DNA from: Bacteroidota bacterium
Lineage (GTDB): Bacteria; Bacteroidota; Bacteroidia; Flavobacteriales_D; Crocinitomicaceae
Assembly: GCA_024280295.1 (NCBI GenBank)
Contig: JAJRQK010000041.1
Location: 1 to 47,296 of the forward strand
Direction of reading: 5' to 3'
DNA: 47,296 nt
The translations under genes were made by a program, and so were the position numbers. Positions 8,935 to 18,634 of this stretch are shown piece after piece. The notes under the pieces were generated by a model. It did no database searches. It saw only the letters and a list, made by a program, of their open reading frames with translations, and was not told the DNA's origin. Numbering within the stretch: position 1 is the stretch's first letter; the number at the start of each line of letters is the position of its first letter.

Positions 8935-9779
8935 AAAGAATACTACTAATAGCGTCCGTATCATTCGCAACATTTGGATTTTCACAAGTTCAAGAAACAT
9001 TCAATGGAACACGCGTAATTAACGGACATTCAACGGAGACGCTTGAAGCTCGAGTACTCCAGTTTAGAATTGAACATAGATTTGGTGATATCGCTGGAGA
9101 TAATGGAGGCGTTCAACAGTTTTATGGCTTTGATCAAGCAGCAGATATTCGTTTTGCATTTGAATATGGCATCACAAAGAATTTAATGGTTGGGCTAGGT
9201 CGTAGTAAAGGAACAAACGCCCCATACCGATCCTTAATGGACTTGTTTGTGAAATACAAAATTCTCGCGCAAGAGAAAGGTGAAATGCCAGTTAGTATGA
9301 CTGTTGTAGGTTCCGGAACAGCTACTTACATGCCCGCTTCAGATGATTTGACTCAAGTGACGAGTTTTCCAGATTTTGCACATCGTCTCGCATACAATTC
9401 GCAATTACTTATCTCACGTAAATTTGGTGAAAATATTAGTATTCAAGTCATGCCGACTTACGTACATAGGAATTATGTGGATCTTACAGATGTAAACGGA
9501 CTCTTTGCAGTTGGTGGTGCGTTGAATTGGAAGATCACAAAGACGATTGGTCTAAGTGCAGAATATTACCACACTATTCATGATAGTGGAGTTCGAACTA
9601 CGAATACGAATAGTTTGGGATTTGCATTCGAATGGATTACCAATGGACATACATTCAAAATTAATGTAACGAATTCGCGAGGGTTCAATGAAACACAATT
9701 TATTCCTTATACGTACTCGAAATGGCAAGATGGTGAGTTCCGTTTAGGATTTACAATTAGTAGAAATTTCAAATTATGA
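8931..9779 (+). CDS. Outer-membrane beta-barrel protein, DUF5777-like
   Basis: The 282-residue product has a signal peptide (MKRILLIASVSFATFGFSQ) and then alternating polar and hydrophobic strands ending in an aromatic/leucine residue pattern (RLGFTISRNFKL), as in outer-membrane barrels. The block VLQFRIEHRFGDI with the DIRFAFEYGITKNLMVGLGR segment recalls the DUF5777 family, which is often next to cytochrome c genes in Bacteroidota. It overlaps the cytochrome gene by ATGA at its start and the CX4CH lipoprotein gene by ATGA at its end. It may serve as a surface partner or channel for the redox proteins; this is inference. Confidence 0.72.
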   Translation: MKRILLIASVSFATFGFSQVQETFNGTRVINGHSTETLEARVLQFRIEHRFGDIAGDNGGVQQFYGFDQAADIRFAFEYGITKNLMVGLGRSKGTNAPYRSLMDLFVKYKILAQEKGEMPVSMTVVGSGTATYMPASDDLTQVTSFPDFAHRLAYNSQLLISRKFGENISIQVMPTYVHRNYVDLTDVNGLFAVGGALNWKITKTIGLSAEYYHTIHDSGVRTTNTNSLGFAFEWITNGHTFKINVTNSRGFNETQFIPYTYSKWQDGEFRLGFTISRNFKL

Positions 9780-10159
9780 GAAAATACGTACTTCCTTATA
9801 TGTTCCTTTTGGTAGGAATAGCCATGTTTACTTTTACAAACACAGGATGTAAAAAAGATAAAACAATTGAACCTATTGAACCAGTTGTTGAGCCATGTCC
9901 AGATACAATTTCTTTCGCTATAGTTGTAGAACCTATTATTCAGCAAAGTTGCTCTGTTACTGGTTGTCATAATGCCAGCGCAGCAGGGGGGTATAATTTG
10001 ATTGGCTACGCAAATATTTCTACCAACGCTTCTGTCATTTTAAACGTTATTAACCATAATAGTGGATTTGTGCCAATGCCGCTTGGTGGCGCAAAACTTG
10101 CAAATAATTTAATCGAACAAATTAACTGTTGGAATTTGCAAGGAGCACTAAATAATTAA
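9776..10159 (+). CDS. Small lipoprotein with a CX4CH motif (possible heme protein)
   Basis: The 127-residue product has a lipoprotein signal (hydrophobic residues 6-19, then NTGC with Cys at 24). A Glu/Pro-rich spacer follows, and then CSVTGCH at residues 59-65. A CX4CH motif can bind heme in some cytochromes, and similar CAVSGCH-type segments occur in planctomycete-type cytochrome domains. The later segment GFVPMPLGG supplies a Met that could be a second axial ligand, followed by a closing helix (LANNLIEQINCWNLQGA). This resembles a minimal cytochrome c fold, but heme binding is not proven. It is coupled by ATGA to the beta-barrel gene. Confidence 0.65.
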   Translation: MRKYVLPYMFLLVGIAMFTFTNTGCKKDKTIEPIEPVVEPCPDTISFAIVVEPIIQQSCSVTGCHNASAAGGYNLIGYANISTNASVILNVINHNSGFVPMPLGGAKLANNLIEQINCWNLQGALNN

Positions 10160-10192
10160 TAGTAATTTTAGTTTCTCTTAAATTAAATAAAT

Positions 10193-11080
10193 ATGAAAAA
10201 AAACTACATTTTACCCTCTTTAGCAATTGCTGCTATGGGACTTTTCGCATTTCAAACGTCTAACTCTGACAACGGAATTATCAAAAAATTTATGAAGTCA
10301 CACTTACTTCAATTAGGTGGTGGACAGTCTGGCTTAACAGGAGCACCAGGTGAAGCTAATTGTACGCAATGTCATTCAGGAACTACGCAGAATGGTGCTG
10401 CGCAAAATAGTTTTGTGCTTTTTGATGCTGGTTTAACCCCTGTAACTAGTTATTCACCAGGATTAACTTATACCGCATCTTTACAACTGATTTCAAATCC
10501 ATCAAGAAAAGGATTTTCTTCTGTTGTGCTTGATGGAACTGATACAAACGCAGGATCATTCACTGGTAGTGGAGCTGGTGGGACTCAAAATTTCTCTTTT
10601 AGTGGACGTGATTATGTATCACATACTGCAACTTCAAACACTAGTACTACTCTGGTTTGGACATGGTCATGGGATGCTCCCGCAGCCAGTGCAGGTGATG
10701 TAACTTTTTACATTGCTTCAAATGAGGCAAATGATAATGGAGCTAATTCAGGTGATGTTATATATCTGTCGGAGCATATCATAACTGACGCAACAGCTTC
10801 AATTGAAGAGTTAACAAATGAAACTTCATTTACAGCTGGTTACAATGTGACAAGTAACAAAATAACGCTTGATTTTACATTTTTAGGAGCTGGTGACATG
10901 CACTTAAATTTAGTTGATATGAATGGACGTTCTGTTTTTACTTCTGATCTTGGACAATCTGAAATTGGAGATAATTCTGAATCAATTGCACTTCCAACTA
11001 GTATCAAAGATGGAATGTACGTTGTACACTTCTTTATTGGTAATAAAGCAATGTCTGCTAAAATTTTGGTTAGAAAATAA
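10193..11080 (+). CDS. Choice-of-anchor V / Reeler-like protein with CXXCH and T9SS sorting domain
   Basis: The 295-residue product has a signal peptide (about residues 1-20). A conserved start TGAPGEANCTQCHSGT bears a CTQCH heme-type motif, followed by a beta-sandwich with the blocks YSPGLTYTASLQL and YIASNEANDNG, as in choice-of-anchor V proteins. The C-terminus (from about residue 215) is a T9SS type A sorting domain ending GMYVVHFFIGNKAMSAKILV plus RK. It would be exported by the T9SS and displayed at the surface. It is the last gene of the cytochrome cluster, 33 bases after the CX4CH lipoprotein gene, with a terminator behind it. Confidence 0.8.
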   Translation: MKKNYILPSLAIAAMGLFAFQTSNSDNGIIKKFMKSHLLQLGGGQSGLTGAPGEANCTQCHSGTTQNGAAQNSFVLFDAGLTPVTSYSPGLTYTASLQLISNPSRKGFSSVVLDGTDTNAGSFTGSGAGGTQNFSFSGRDYVSHTATSNTSTTLVWTWSWDAPAASAGDVTFYIASNEANDNGANSGDVIYLSEHIITDATASIEELTNETSFTAGYNVTSNKITLDFTFLGAGDMHLNLVDMNGRSVFTSDLGQSEIGDNSESIALPTSIKDGMYVVHFFIGNKAMSAKILVRK

Positions 11081-11099
11081 TAAAGGTCATTGATCTATA

Positions 11100-11134
11100 A
11101 AATCCGCTTGTGTTTATCACAGGCGGATTTTTTT
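11100..11134 (+). terminator. Rho-independent terminator of the cytochrome cluster
   Basis: AAATCCGCTTGTG (11100-11112) pairs with CACAGGCGGATTT (11118-11130) over 13 bp with one G-T wobble and a 5-base loop, and is followed by TTTT. It lies 19 bases after the stop of the choice-of-anchor V gene and just before the end of the convergent gene at 11157, so it may act for both. Confidence 0.85.
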
Positions 11135-11156
11135 GTCATAGTAAATGTGTGAAATA

Positions 11157-11723
11157 TTATTCCAAGCGTTTCATCATTATACTCTCTACTTTGTCGAATA
11201 GTTGATTTGGGAGGTAAGTTCGCCACTCAAGCTCTTCCATTTCTCCCCCCATGAGTACATATTGGTCAATTCCAATTTGGTGCATTTCTTCTCGAACATG
11301 ATCATGAAAATTAATGAAGGCGATCCATCCTTCTTCTATATCTTCAGACCATTCTTCATAATAACAATCATCAGAAGAGTGGAAATTCAATACGTTTTCA
11401 CCAATAACTAGGTACTTTTCTATTCCCAGTGGAAGCAATTCATCAATTAGGTCTCGCTTTAGTGTCATTACATCATTTTCAATAGCATCATTCCACTCTC
11501 CAATCATTTCAATTATTGCGTAGCCGTTTTCATAATCTGCAAATAGAATTTTCAAAAATAGCGTCGGTGAACCGATAGGATCCCATTGAGGATGAATGTA
11601 ATAATTATAGACTGTATCTTGAAACTCGAATTCATTGTACTCTCTGCCATGAAATGGAGATCCTTCATCATCGGATGCAATATACAGTCCCCGCCAGCCA
11701 TAAAAAGGTTCAATTAAATGCAT
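11157..11723 (-). CDS. Hypothetical acidic cytoplasmic protein
   Basis: The product has 188 residues from the ATG at 11723; a TTG two codons earlier is less likely. It is very acidic and aromatic, begins MHLIEPFYGWRGLYIASDDE, and shows no signal peptide or membrane segment. It has a Cys in SSDDCYYEEW and a conserved-looking GEMEELEWRTYLP near the end. No known domain was recognised. It stands alone between a terminator and the divergent DUF4836-like gene, so it should have its own promoter. Confidence 0.6.
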   Translation of the reverse strand: MHLIEPFYGWRGLYIASDDEGSPFHGREYNEFEFQDTVYNYYIHPQWDPIGSPTLFLKILFADYENGYAIIEMIGEWNDAIENDVMTLKRDLIDELLPLGIEKYLVIGENVLNFHSSDDCYYEEWSEDIEEGWIAFINFHDHVREEMHQIGIDQYVLMGGEMEELEWRTYLPNQLFDKVESIMMKRLE

Positions 11724-11834
11724 AAACAAAGATACGAACTCATTTTTTGAGCGAACGATATAGTTGGCACAAATTGTGCATTGATTTATTGATTAAATTT
11801 GATACTCACATTACAAGCTCAATTTCCACACTCC

Positions 11835-13307
11835 ATGATTATACGTACGATCACAATTGTTTTCTCCGCTTTGTTTATTCTTGCTTCATGTTCTGAAGAA
11901 AATTCGCTAGAGAAGAAAGAACTGAAAGAATATTTTTCAGCATACCTAAAAGATAATGAGGATGTTGTTGCATTTGGGTACTCTAAGATCAAAGATATAC
12001 TTAATAAAGCGCAGTATGAAAAGGTGGCAATGCTTCAAGCAATTATTGGTGGACAATTAGCTACGTTTGAAGGTGTGATTAATCTTGATCAGCCCGTTTA
12101 TTACGCTGCCAATGCTCCATTGAATAGGGATGGCGCACCAGAGGAAATTGTGCTCTTTATAGAAGTGGTTGATGACACTAAATTGAAGAACCATTTGGTT
12201 TCAGAAATGGGATATGATGTAAGTGAAGGGGATGGATTTAGTTATGCTTCTGATGGTGATATGACGCTCGGAATTCGTGATAATCTACTAATTGTTCTTG
12301 TGAAACCTGGTAATTTCGATGAAGAAACTGAACTTTCTAAAGCTTTCAAAAGTGTTGATGGTAAATCTAGTACTGGTGACATTCAGAAATTATTAGATAG
12401 CAGTGAAGGGGATGTGATTCTATCCATTAACCTCGGAAATGCAGCACTCAATTCGGAGAATGGTATGAAGGATTTGAATCCGAAAAAACAGCAAGAGATT
12501 AAAAAATTATTTAAGAATTCTTATATCAATACGACAATTAAATTTGAGAATGGTCAAGCTGTGATTGAAACACAAAATCAGTTTAGCAAGAAGTTAATGA
12601 GTAAAATGTTTTTCTCTAATGATCAGTCTGCTGAAGTAGTCAATCATTTAGGAGGAGGAACACCGATAGCTGGTTTTTCGATGAATATTGATGTGAAAAA
12701 AATGGAAGCATTTATGAATTATATTCATCCAGATGCTATGACTAAAATTGGTGGTATGAAATATGTCGGAATGAAATTCATAGCTGGAGCAAACGATCTT
12801 GATGAAATTATTGATGGAAAGGCAGGTATTGTTTTCTTTGCTCCAAAAGCAGGTGAGTTTAAAAAATCAAATCTAGTGAACGCATTTATTGGACTAGAAT
12901 CTAAAGGGACTAAATTAATTGAGAGTGCAACTTCTTCTTTTGGTACAATGTTACCGACTGATCTTCCCGATTTTAGCGTTAAGAATAATGGGCTATCTAT
13001 TCTCGGCAATAGTTCTCAAATTGGAATGAAACTTAATCTACCATCAGTTGCGAGTGATTTTGGTAAGTCAGGTATTAACTTCTTTATCGATTTAGAGGGA
13101 TTAGACCCAGCTGATCTTGTTGTAATGTTTAATACAAAAGATTTCGGGCCTATCTTGAAAGTTGCAAAGTCTCTTTCATTTAGCTATTCCAACGAAGGTG
13201 GGAAGTTGATTGTAACAGCGAAAAAAGGAAAGGAAAATATATTGAAACAGGCACTTGAAGCGGCGGTTTCGGATATCTCTGAATTGATGGGAGGTGTTTC
13301 ATTTTAA
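11835..13307 (+). CDS. DUF4836-like lipoprotein
   Basis: From the ATG at 11835 the 490-residue product has a good lipoprotein signal ([19 protein letters not shown]). An in-frame start 36 bases earlier would place polar residues before it, so I prefer the later one. The rest is a soluble two-part protein. Segments such as [35 protein letters not shown] and [17 protein letters not shown] give the overall look of the Bacteroidota DUF4836 family, of unknown role. The assignment is tentative. msrB starts 11 bases after its stop, so the two may be one transcript. Confidence 0.6.
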   Translation: MIIRTITIVFSALFILASCSEENSLEKKELKEYFSAYLKDNEDVVAFGYSKIKDILNKAQYEKVAMLQAIIGGQLATFEGVINLDQPVYYAANAPLNRDGAPEEIVLFIEVVDDTKLKNHLVSEMGYDVSEGDGFSYASDGDMTLGIRDNLLIVLVKPGNFDEETELSKAFKSVDGKSSTGDIQKLLDSSEGDVILSINLGNAALNSENGMKDLNPKKQQEIKKLFKNSYINTTIKFENGQAVIETQNQFSKKLMSKMFFSNDQSAEVVNHLGGGTPIAGFSMNIDVKKMEAFMNYIHPDAMTKIGGMKYVGMKFIAGANDLDEIIDGKAGIVFFAPKAGEFKKSNLVNAFIGLESKGTKLIESATSSFGTMLPTDLPDFSVKNNGLSILGNSSQIGMKLNLPSVASDFGKSGINFFIDLEGLDPADLVVMFNTKDFGPILKVAKSLSFSYSNEGGKLIVTAKKGKENILKQALEAAVSDISELMGGVSF

Positions 13308-13318
13308 AATCGAAAGGA

Positions 13319-13690
13319 ATGGATGATATATCAAAAAGAAACGGGTTGAATGCTGAAGAGCGTCGTGTGATTATCAATAAAGGAACAGAACCAGCATTTA
13401 CAGGAGAGTTTGATGATCACAAGGTCTCTGGAACGTACATTTGTCGTCAATGTGATGTAGAACTCTACCGTTCAGCAGACAAATTCAGTTCAGGGTGTGG
13501 ATGGCCAAGTTTCGATGATGAGATAGAAGGAGCAATCACGAAAGTTCGCGATGCGGATGGAAGAAGAATAGAAATTATTTGCGCTAACTGTGATGGCCAT
13601 CTTGGACATGTATTCCACGGTGAGGATTTGACAACTAAAAATACGCGTCACTGCGTTAATTCAATTTCTCTAAAATTTATTGCTGACTAA
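13319..13690 (+). CDS. msrB: Peptide-methionine (R)-S-oxide reductase MsrB
   Basis: The 123-residue product is a single-domain MsrB, which reduces the R form of methionine sulfoxide in proteins. Seen in order: [15 protein letters not shown] (first zinc CXXC), [12 protein letters not shown] (family signature), [16 protein letters not shown] (second zinc CXXC and the HLGHVF active-site block), and the catalytic Cys in [11 protein letters not shown] near the end. It has no signal peptide, so it is cytosolic. Its stop codon overlaps the convergent transglycosylase gene by 4 bases. Confidence 0.96.
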   Translation: MDDISKRNGLNAEERRVIINKGTEPAFTGEFDDHKVSGTYICRQCDVELYRSADKFSSGCGWPSFDDEIEGAITKVRDADGRRIEIICANCDGHLGHVFHGEDLTTKNTRHCVNSISLKFIAD

Positions 13691-14631
13691 TTGATAGAAC
13701 ATCGCAAGATATAATCGTAATCTTCATGTATTAACTCATCCAGTATCAATTGAGAAGCCAAAGCAAGTTGAGTATAGTTTTGTGAATTATTGCCGAACTG
13801 TGCAGCAGAATTCACCCACATAGACCGAATGAGTGACTGACCTCCTTTATATGGATTGATTTTCGCTACAACAGCACTAACATTTCCAGATCCTGCATGA
13901 TATACGTGGAGGACAAATAGCCTAAACCAAAGATCATTTTCCTTGAATTTGAGATCATGTGCGTTTAAAATTCTTTTTGCTTCTGGAATACATACACGAT
14001 TAATTAGCCGTGATGCCCCATAAGCGCTTCGCTCAAAATCTTTTCGTTCATCTGTATATCGATTTACTGTTAACCCTTGTGCTCTAGCAACTGCAGGCAT
14101 TAGTTGAAATGGACCATAAGCGCCAGATCGTGACTTTTTTAATTGACCAGGACTTTCAATCAATAAGATCGCTTGTGCATACCATGGATCAACTTCATAG
14201 CGTTCAAATGCAGCAACTCCTTCTGATATGCTTGGATACACAACTTGAAATTTGTAAAAGTCACTTTTTCCTGTGGTTACATAAACATGAGCTTCTTCAG
14301 GTAGTCTGTATAATTGTTTAATACTATCTCGATAAGCAGCCTTCTCTGGTTTTGTTTGAGAATTCCATGTAGCCAAACTTGTTTTTTGAATAATTTCCCT
14401 TGTTGCACCAATATTAACCAAGCAAGAATCGGAGGATAATTGCATGATTTGCTTCCAAAATATCGGTTGAGCTAATTCCGCCCATCCTTCGTTATAAATT
14501 GCTTCTGCACTTAATATTGTATTCTGCTGATCACCATGTTTGATCTCAATTTTTTCATCATCCCATGATTCAGATGGTTGAGCCATGGAAAGACTAGAAA
14601 TGAAGAAAATTAGAAATGTGAAACTACGCAT
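13687..14631 (-). CDS. Secreted lytic transglycosylase (SLT domain)
   Basis: From the ATG at 14631 the 314-residue product has a signal peptide ([18 protein letters not shown]); an ATG 24 bases earlier adds polar residues before it and is less likely. The SLT/lysozyme-like core shows the catalytic Glu in ILLIESPG, then [13 protein letters not shown], where the Gln-Leu-Met-Pro stretch is diagnostic. [14 protein letters not shown] matches the third SLT motif (usually AYNAG), with His-Ala-Gly-Ser here. It would cleave peptidoglycan in the periplasm. The N-terminal 130 residues are unassigned. Confidence 0.85.
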   Translation of the reverse strand: MRSFTFLIFFISSLSMAQPSESWDDEKIEIKHGDQQNTILSAEAIYNEGWAELAQPIFWKQIMQLSSDSCLVNIGATREIIQKTSLATWNSQTKPEKAAYRDSIKQLYRLPEEAHVYVTTGKSDFYKFQVVYPSISEGVAAFERYEVDPWYAQAILLIESPGQLKKSRSGAYGPFQLMPAVARAQGLTVNRYTDERKDFERSAYGASRLINRVCIPEAKRILNAHDLKFKENDLWFRLFVLHVYHAGSGNVSAVVAKINPYKGGQSLIRSMWVNSAAQFGNNSQNYTQLALASQLILDELIHEDYDYILRCSIN

Positions 14632-14748
14632 ATAAGGAGATAAATGATTTAGCACTATAAAAATAACGTATAAATAGCTGCATTTGTTACGTATTTACGT
14701 TAACTATTCACAATCGATCGTTAAAAATGGTTTATTTTGTGAGTAATT

Positions 14749-14994
14749 ATGACAGTTTTCAGACAAATTATCGGATTTCCATTCATTTTCCTCGTGAAAG
14801 TGTATCAATGGGTCATTAGTCCGCTGATTCCTCAATCTTGTCGTTATACGCCAACTTGTTCAAGTTACACCATTGAAGCAATAAAAATTTGGGGACCCAT
14901 TAAGGGTATTTACTTAGGTGTGAAAAGAATTTCTTCTTGTCATCCATGGTCTCATGGTGGGCATGATCCTGTACCAAAACGTAAAAATAAATGA
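14749..14994 (+). CDS. yidD: YidD, membrane protein insertion efficiency factor
   Basis: The 81-residue product has the usual YidD length and motifs. An N-terminal amphipathic/hydrophobic helix comes first, then [20 protein letters not shown] (the CRYxPTCS block), [20 protein letters not shown], and [14 protein letters not shown] near the end. It assists insertion of membrane proteins by YidC. Its TGA stop overlaps the next ATG (ATGA), so the downstream GH-like gene is translationally coupled. Confidence 0.96.
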   Translation: MTVFRQIIGFPFIFLVKVYQWVISPLIPQSCRYTPTCSSYTIEAIKIWGPIKGIYLGVKRISSCHPWSHGGHDPVPKRKNK

Positions 14995-17291
14995 TTAAAT
15001 TTCCTCTAGTTATCTCTACACTTTTTTTTGTGAGTTCAATTTCTGCACAAACGTTTCGCGCAGCGAAGCCATTAATTTTGAGTTCCTTTGCTATCGAATC
15101 TACAAATGAGTTAGGTCAGTTGGCATGGTTCTACCCAGATAGAACTCCTCAGAAAGCGGAACAATTTCAAAAGATTGAGTATGGAATCAAACTTCCAGTT
15201 TCTATAAATGATCAGATTGTAGCGTTTTTCACACAGGATGATATGGCAGTTCCTCTGAATCCCTTCAATCGCCATGATATTAACATTAGTGCGGTGTTCT
15301 ACAAAATTGGACAAGACGTACAAGAGCAGGTGAAAATGGTTGATGCCTTCTATTATGAAGAGTACCGAAGAGATCTTGCAAACAATAAATGGTGGATTGA
15401 TACAACTTCATTTAGTTTTAGGGTGCGTTTTTCACCCGAAGAAACAGGCGATTATTCGATGCAAATTAAAATTGTGATCAGCGGGGTTGAAATTGCAAAA
15501 ATGGAATCAAGTTTTCGTGTTTCGGCATCCGAGAGCAAAGGCTTTTTAGAACAAGGAGCACATTATAAACATCTACGCTACTCGAAGTCTAAAACAAGTT
15601 TCACAGGTGTTGGACAGGTAATTCCTTGGGCTGAGTATGAGGATTGGTATCACACCGATAAAGCATCAGGGCCGATCAAATTTATGGCATTTTATCAAGC
15701 ATTTAATAAATTACATGAGTCTGGAGGTAATTTTACAAGGTTTGTAGCAGCACCATGGTTTATGCAATTAGAATGGGAAGCTCTTGGGAATTATCAACCT
15801 AAAATGGGACAAGCTTGGGAATTTGATAGAATAAACGAGCGATGTACTGAGCTAGATATTTATTACTTATTCTGTGGGTTACTTCATTCTCCTTTAGAGA
15901 GCTTTCCTGATGGTAAAGGACTCGTTGTTCCAGGGATTAGTTGGGAATCATATTGCTATAATGGTGCGGATAATACTCCTTCCGAAATAGCTTCTGAGCC
16001 AAAACTGAATACTATTCGTCCTGCTGATTTTTATGGTGATTCAACGGCGAATGATCACCAAAAGAACTATTTCCGATATTTGGTATCACGCTGGGGATTT
16101 TCAACTTCTCTTGCAGGATGGCAACTAATGAGTGAGGCTGATCAGACATGTGAATACCGTGATGAAAAACTGGAAGACGGTTCGGTAAAAGACAATTCAG
16201 AGAATCGATTGAAAGTAAGTCAGTGGACTGGAAATATGGTTGACTTTATGAGTAACGATTGCGATGATGATCACCCAAAAAGTATTTCTATTATTACAGG
16301 AAGAGATTATTCAAGTCACCTATGGGATAAAGATTTATTTAAGCACGATAATGTTGAGTTTTTCGGTTTACACGATTATATTTTCGAGACAAATCCTGCA
16401 TCTAAAAATATCCGCAATCGAAACCTGATAATGCGATTTGAATCTGTCACTAATCTTGGTGCGGGATTGTCGGATGGAGTTGTCACGGATCCTGAGTTTC
16501 ATAAGAAAATGTTTATTTATGATGAGTTTGGACAGGTTTCAGTAGTTCCCAGAAAAGTCCCAGAAGATCAAGGGGATGATGCTGTGCGGGCAATGAATAA
16601 TTGTATGGATTTCAATTTTAAACAAGATTTATGGTTTACTTTTTCCAGCGGGTGTGCTATTGTCGGATTAGATTGGTGGAATGAACATCAAGAACCACGA
16701 CAGAAAATGTGGGACCGTTATTTTCGTGGAATTATCGATTTTGCATCAGATATCGATTTTGAAGGAGTTAATTATACAGAGATTCGCGAGCGTAAAGGCC
16801 AAGTGTATATTGCTCAAAGATGGCCTTTGACAAGAAAAGCAATTGAACGGACAAACGTAAAGGATTATCGAAAATCGGACAAATTAGAGTCTTATATACA
16901 AATAGATTCTCTCGGAACTCAAGGATTTGGATGGATGGTGAATCGATCATTTCATTGGGCGAATTTAGTGGATTCTATGAGTTGTTTGGAACCAATAGCA
17001 AATGGTACAGAGCCATTCGCGATAAGCTATATGCTCACGCCAGTTGACGATGATATTGTTGATAGTCCGCTATTAATTGAGGAGAATGATGCATTTATCA
17101 AAGTTTATAATGTTCAGCGTAAGGCAATATACACTGTTGATTTCTACGATACAGAAACGGGCGAACTTATTGAATCTCGAAAGTTTAAATCACGAGGAGG
17201 TACACTTAAAATTTATGCACCAAGAATGAAACCTTCAGAACGCTACGATGTTGCATTTAAATTCTATGATTCCGAACTTGGCTGGAAATAA
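14991..17291 (+). CDS. Secreted glycoside-hydrolase-like protein (clan GH-A type, DUF5060-like N-terminus)
   Basis: The 766-residue product has a signal peptide (about residues 1-19). It then has a beta-sandwich region ending [19 protein letters not shown], which resembles DUF5060, and a TIM-barrel region starting at [14 protein letters not shown]. Two candidate catalytic acids fit clan GH-A: Glu382 in [11 protein letters not shown] (acid/base, usually in an NE motif) and Glu512 in FIYDEFGQ (nucleophile). A C-terminal beta domain carries [16 protein letters not shown]-like strands. The substrate cannot be told. There is no T9SS sorting domain. It is coupled to yidD and overlaps the convergent GT-C gene by 28 bases. 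Confidence 0.65.
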   Translation: MIKFPLVISTLFFVSSISAQTFRAAKPLILSSFAIESTNELGQLAWFYPDRTPQKAEQFQKIEYGIKLPVSINDQIVAFFTQDDMAVPLNPFNRHDINISAVFYKIGQDVQEQVKMVDAFYYEEYRRDLANNKWWIDTTSFSFRVRFSPEETGDYSMQIKIVISGVEIAKMESSFRVSASESKGFLEQGAHYKHLRYSKSKTSFTGVGQVIPWAEYEDWYHTDKASGPIKFMAFYQAFNKLHESGGNFTRFVAAPWFMQLEWEALGNYQPKMGQAWEFDRINERCTELDIYYLFCGLLHSPLESFPDGKGLVVPGISWESYCYNGADNTPSEIASEPKLNTIRPADFYGDSTANDHQKNYFRYLVSRWGFSTSLAGWQLMSEADQTCEYRDEKLEDGSVKDNSENRLKVSQWTGNMVDFMSNDCDDDHPKSISIITGRDYSSHLWDKDLFKHDNVEFFGLHDYIFETNPASKNIRNRNLIMRFESVTNLGAGLSDGVVTDPEFHKKMFIYDEFGQVSVVPRKVPEDQGDDAVRAMNNCMDFNFKQDLWFTFSSGCAIVGLDWWNEHQEPRQKMWDRYFRGIIDFASDIDFEGVNYTEIRERKGQVYIAQRWPLTRKAIERTNVKDYRKSDKLESYIQIDSLGTQGFGWMVNRSFHWANLVDSMSCLEPIANGTEPFAISYMLTPVDDDIVDSPLLIEENDAFIKVYNVQRKAIYTVDFYDTETGELIESRKFKSRGGTLKIYAPRMKPSERYDVAFKFYDSELGWK

Positions 17292-18631
17292 TCATCCAAT
17301 CGGAACGACTTAAATGGACTGCCTTTCTTATAAAGTTCAAAGGCTAGATAACTGAATAGAATAAGGTATTCAGTTGTTACTAAAAGTCGAACTTCGAAGG
17401 ATCCGCCATTTCCAACACTGTAGAAAAAGTAGGAGAAGAAAATAAGAAAACTCCAGAGGATTGGAAAAGTGTAGTTTGTGAATAATGAGAGTGTCAACAA
17501 TGGTAATACGTACCAAGGGTGAAGCGTGCTACCGAAGATGAGGTAGAGAAAAAAACCGAACATCATGCGTTTAAAGAATTGCTTCCAATCTATCGGTTTT
17601 TTTACCAGTGAATAAATGACAATTGTTAGCATTGTTCCTCCAGAAAGTATTGGTCCAATAATTCTAATCGGATTGTACTCCACAAATAGTTTTCCAATAG
17701 CGATGTAATTATAGAAAATGAACGAATTAAACTCAAAAACTCTAAAATATAATGCCAAACTCTCTAAGAAATGCATAACATTTCGAGGATAGATTAACGT
17801 TATTCCTAAACTTGCAATTACGAGTCCAGAAATTAGATAGAAAGTGAATGATTTCTTCCATCCAAAGAAACGAAGGAAGAAGGGTAATAGAAGTAAAGGG
17901 ACTAATTTAATTTGAACAGCAAGCCCAAAAATGATTGCGCTGATGATTGTGTTTTTAACAAAAATGTGGTAAAACGAAATGCAAAGTAGAGAAATCATTA
18001 CCCCTTCAAAGTGTACGTTACCTGTACATTCAATAATTAAAAGAGGATTTAAAAATAAGATCCAAAGTCGTGAAGGATCAATTTGAAAATGAATAAACAA
18101 CTTCTTAAGGTAGACTGCGCCGATTGCTTCAGTTAAAACGATGAGTAATTTCATTATAAATACGTTCACAGCAACTGAAGAAGTTACTCCTGTGGAAAGA
18201 ATAAAATAAAGTTGATTAACGGGTGGATAGCAAGAGTAGTTCTCTTTGGATAAATCTGCGATGCCGGCATAAATTTCTTGCATGTAAGCCGTTTGAACAA
18301 ACCCTCGCTCACGTAGTTCTAAAGGCGTAAGATCAAATACATTGATTCCGTTCCAGGTCATTTCTCCATCCCACAAGAAGCGATAGTAATCGTTTGAAAG
18401 ATTAGGCTCATAGATCATCGAAACTAAGTGGGCAAGACCAGCGATAATAATTAAATGAGTGAACTTGAACCTCTTTTTTTCACGAATGATCAGAAGATAA
18501 GAGATAAATGCTAGAAAGTAGAATCCAGCAATGAATCCAAAATTAGTGCGATCTAATTCCCAATTGACCAAAAAGATCGAAATAAGAAAATTTAGGGCTA
18601 GTGCGAGACGCCATATTTTGCCTCGCTCCAT
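17264..18631 (-). CDS. GT-C membrane glycosyltransferase (GT87/polyprenol-mannosyltransferase-like)
   Basis: From the ATG at 18631 (preceded by an in-frame TTG) the 455-residue protein has about ten membrane helices. The first large loop holds LSNDYYRFLWDGEMTWNGIN, the Asp-containing motif typical of GT-C enzymes that use polyprenyl-phosphate sugars (compare DxYRYLWDG...GxNPY). The segment CSYPPVNQLYF is rendered here as NYSCYPPVNQLYF, again as in that group. It is the last gene of a minus-strand operon behind two GT2 enzymes, 3 bases after the preceding stop. The DPM-synthase-like gene upstream could supply its lipid-linked sugar donor (inference). Confidence 0.75.
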   Translation of the reverse strand: MERGKIWRLALALNFLISIFLVNWELDRTNFGFIAGFYFLAFISYLLIIREKKRFKFTHLIIIAGLAHLVSMIYEPNLSNDYYRFLWDGEMTWNGINVFDLTPLELRERGFVQTAYMQEIYAGIADLSKENYSCYPPVNQLYFILSTGVTSSVAVNVFIMKLLIVLTEAIGAVYLKKLFIHFQIDPSRLWILFLNPLLIIECTGNVHFEGVMISLLCISFYHIFVKNTIISAIIFGLAVQIKLVPLLLLPFFLRFFGWKKSFTFYLISGLVIASLGITLIYPRNVMHFLESLALYFRVFEFNSFIFYNYIAIGKLFVEYNPIRIIGPILSGGTMLTIVIYSLVKKPIDWKQFFKRMMFGFFLYLIFGSTLHPWYVLPLLTLSLFTNYTFPILWSFLIFFSYFFYSVGNGGSFEVRLLVTTEYLILFSYLAFELYKKGSPFKSFRLDDYFQPSSES

Positions 18632-18634
18632 CAA

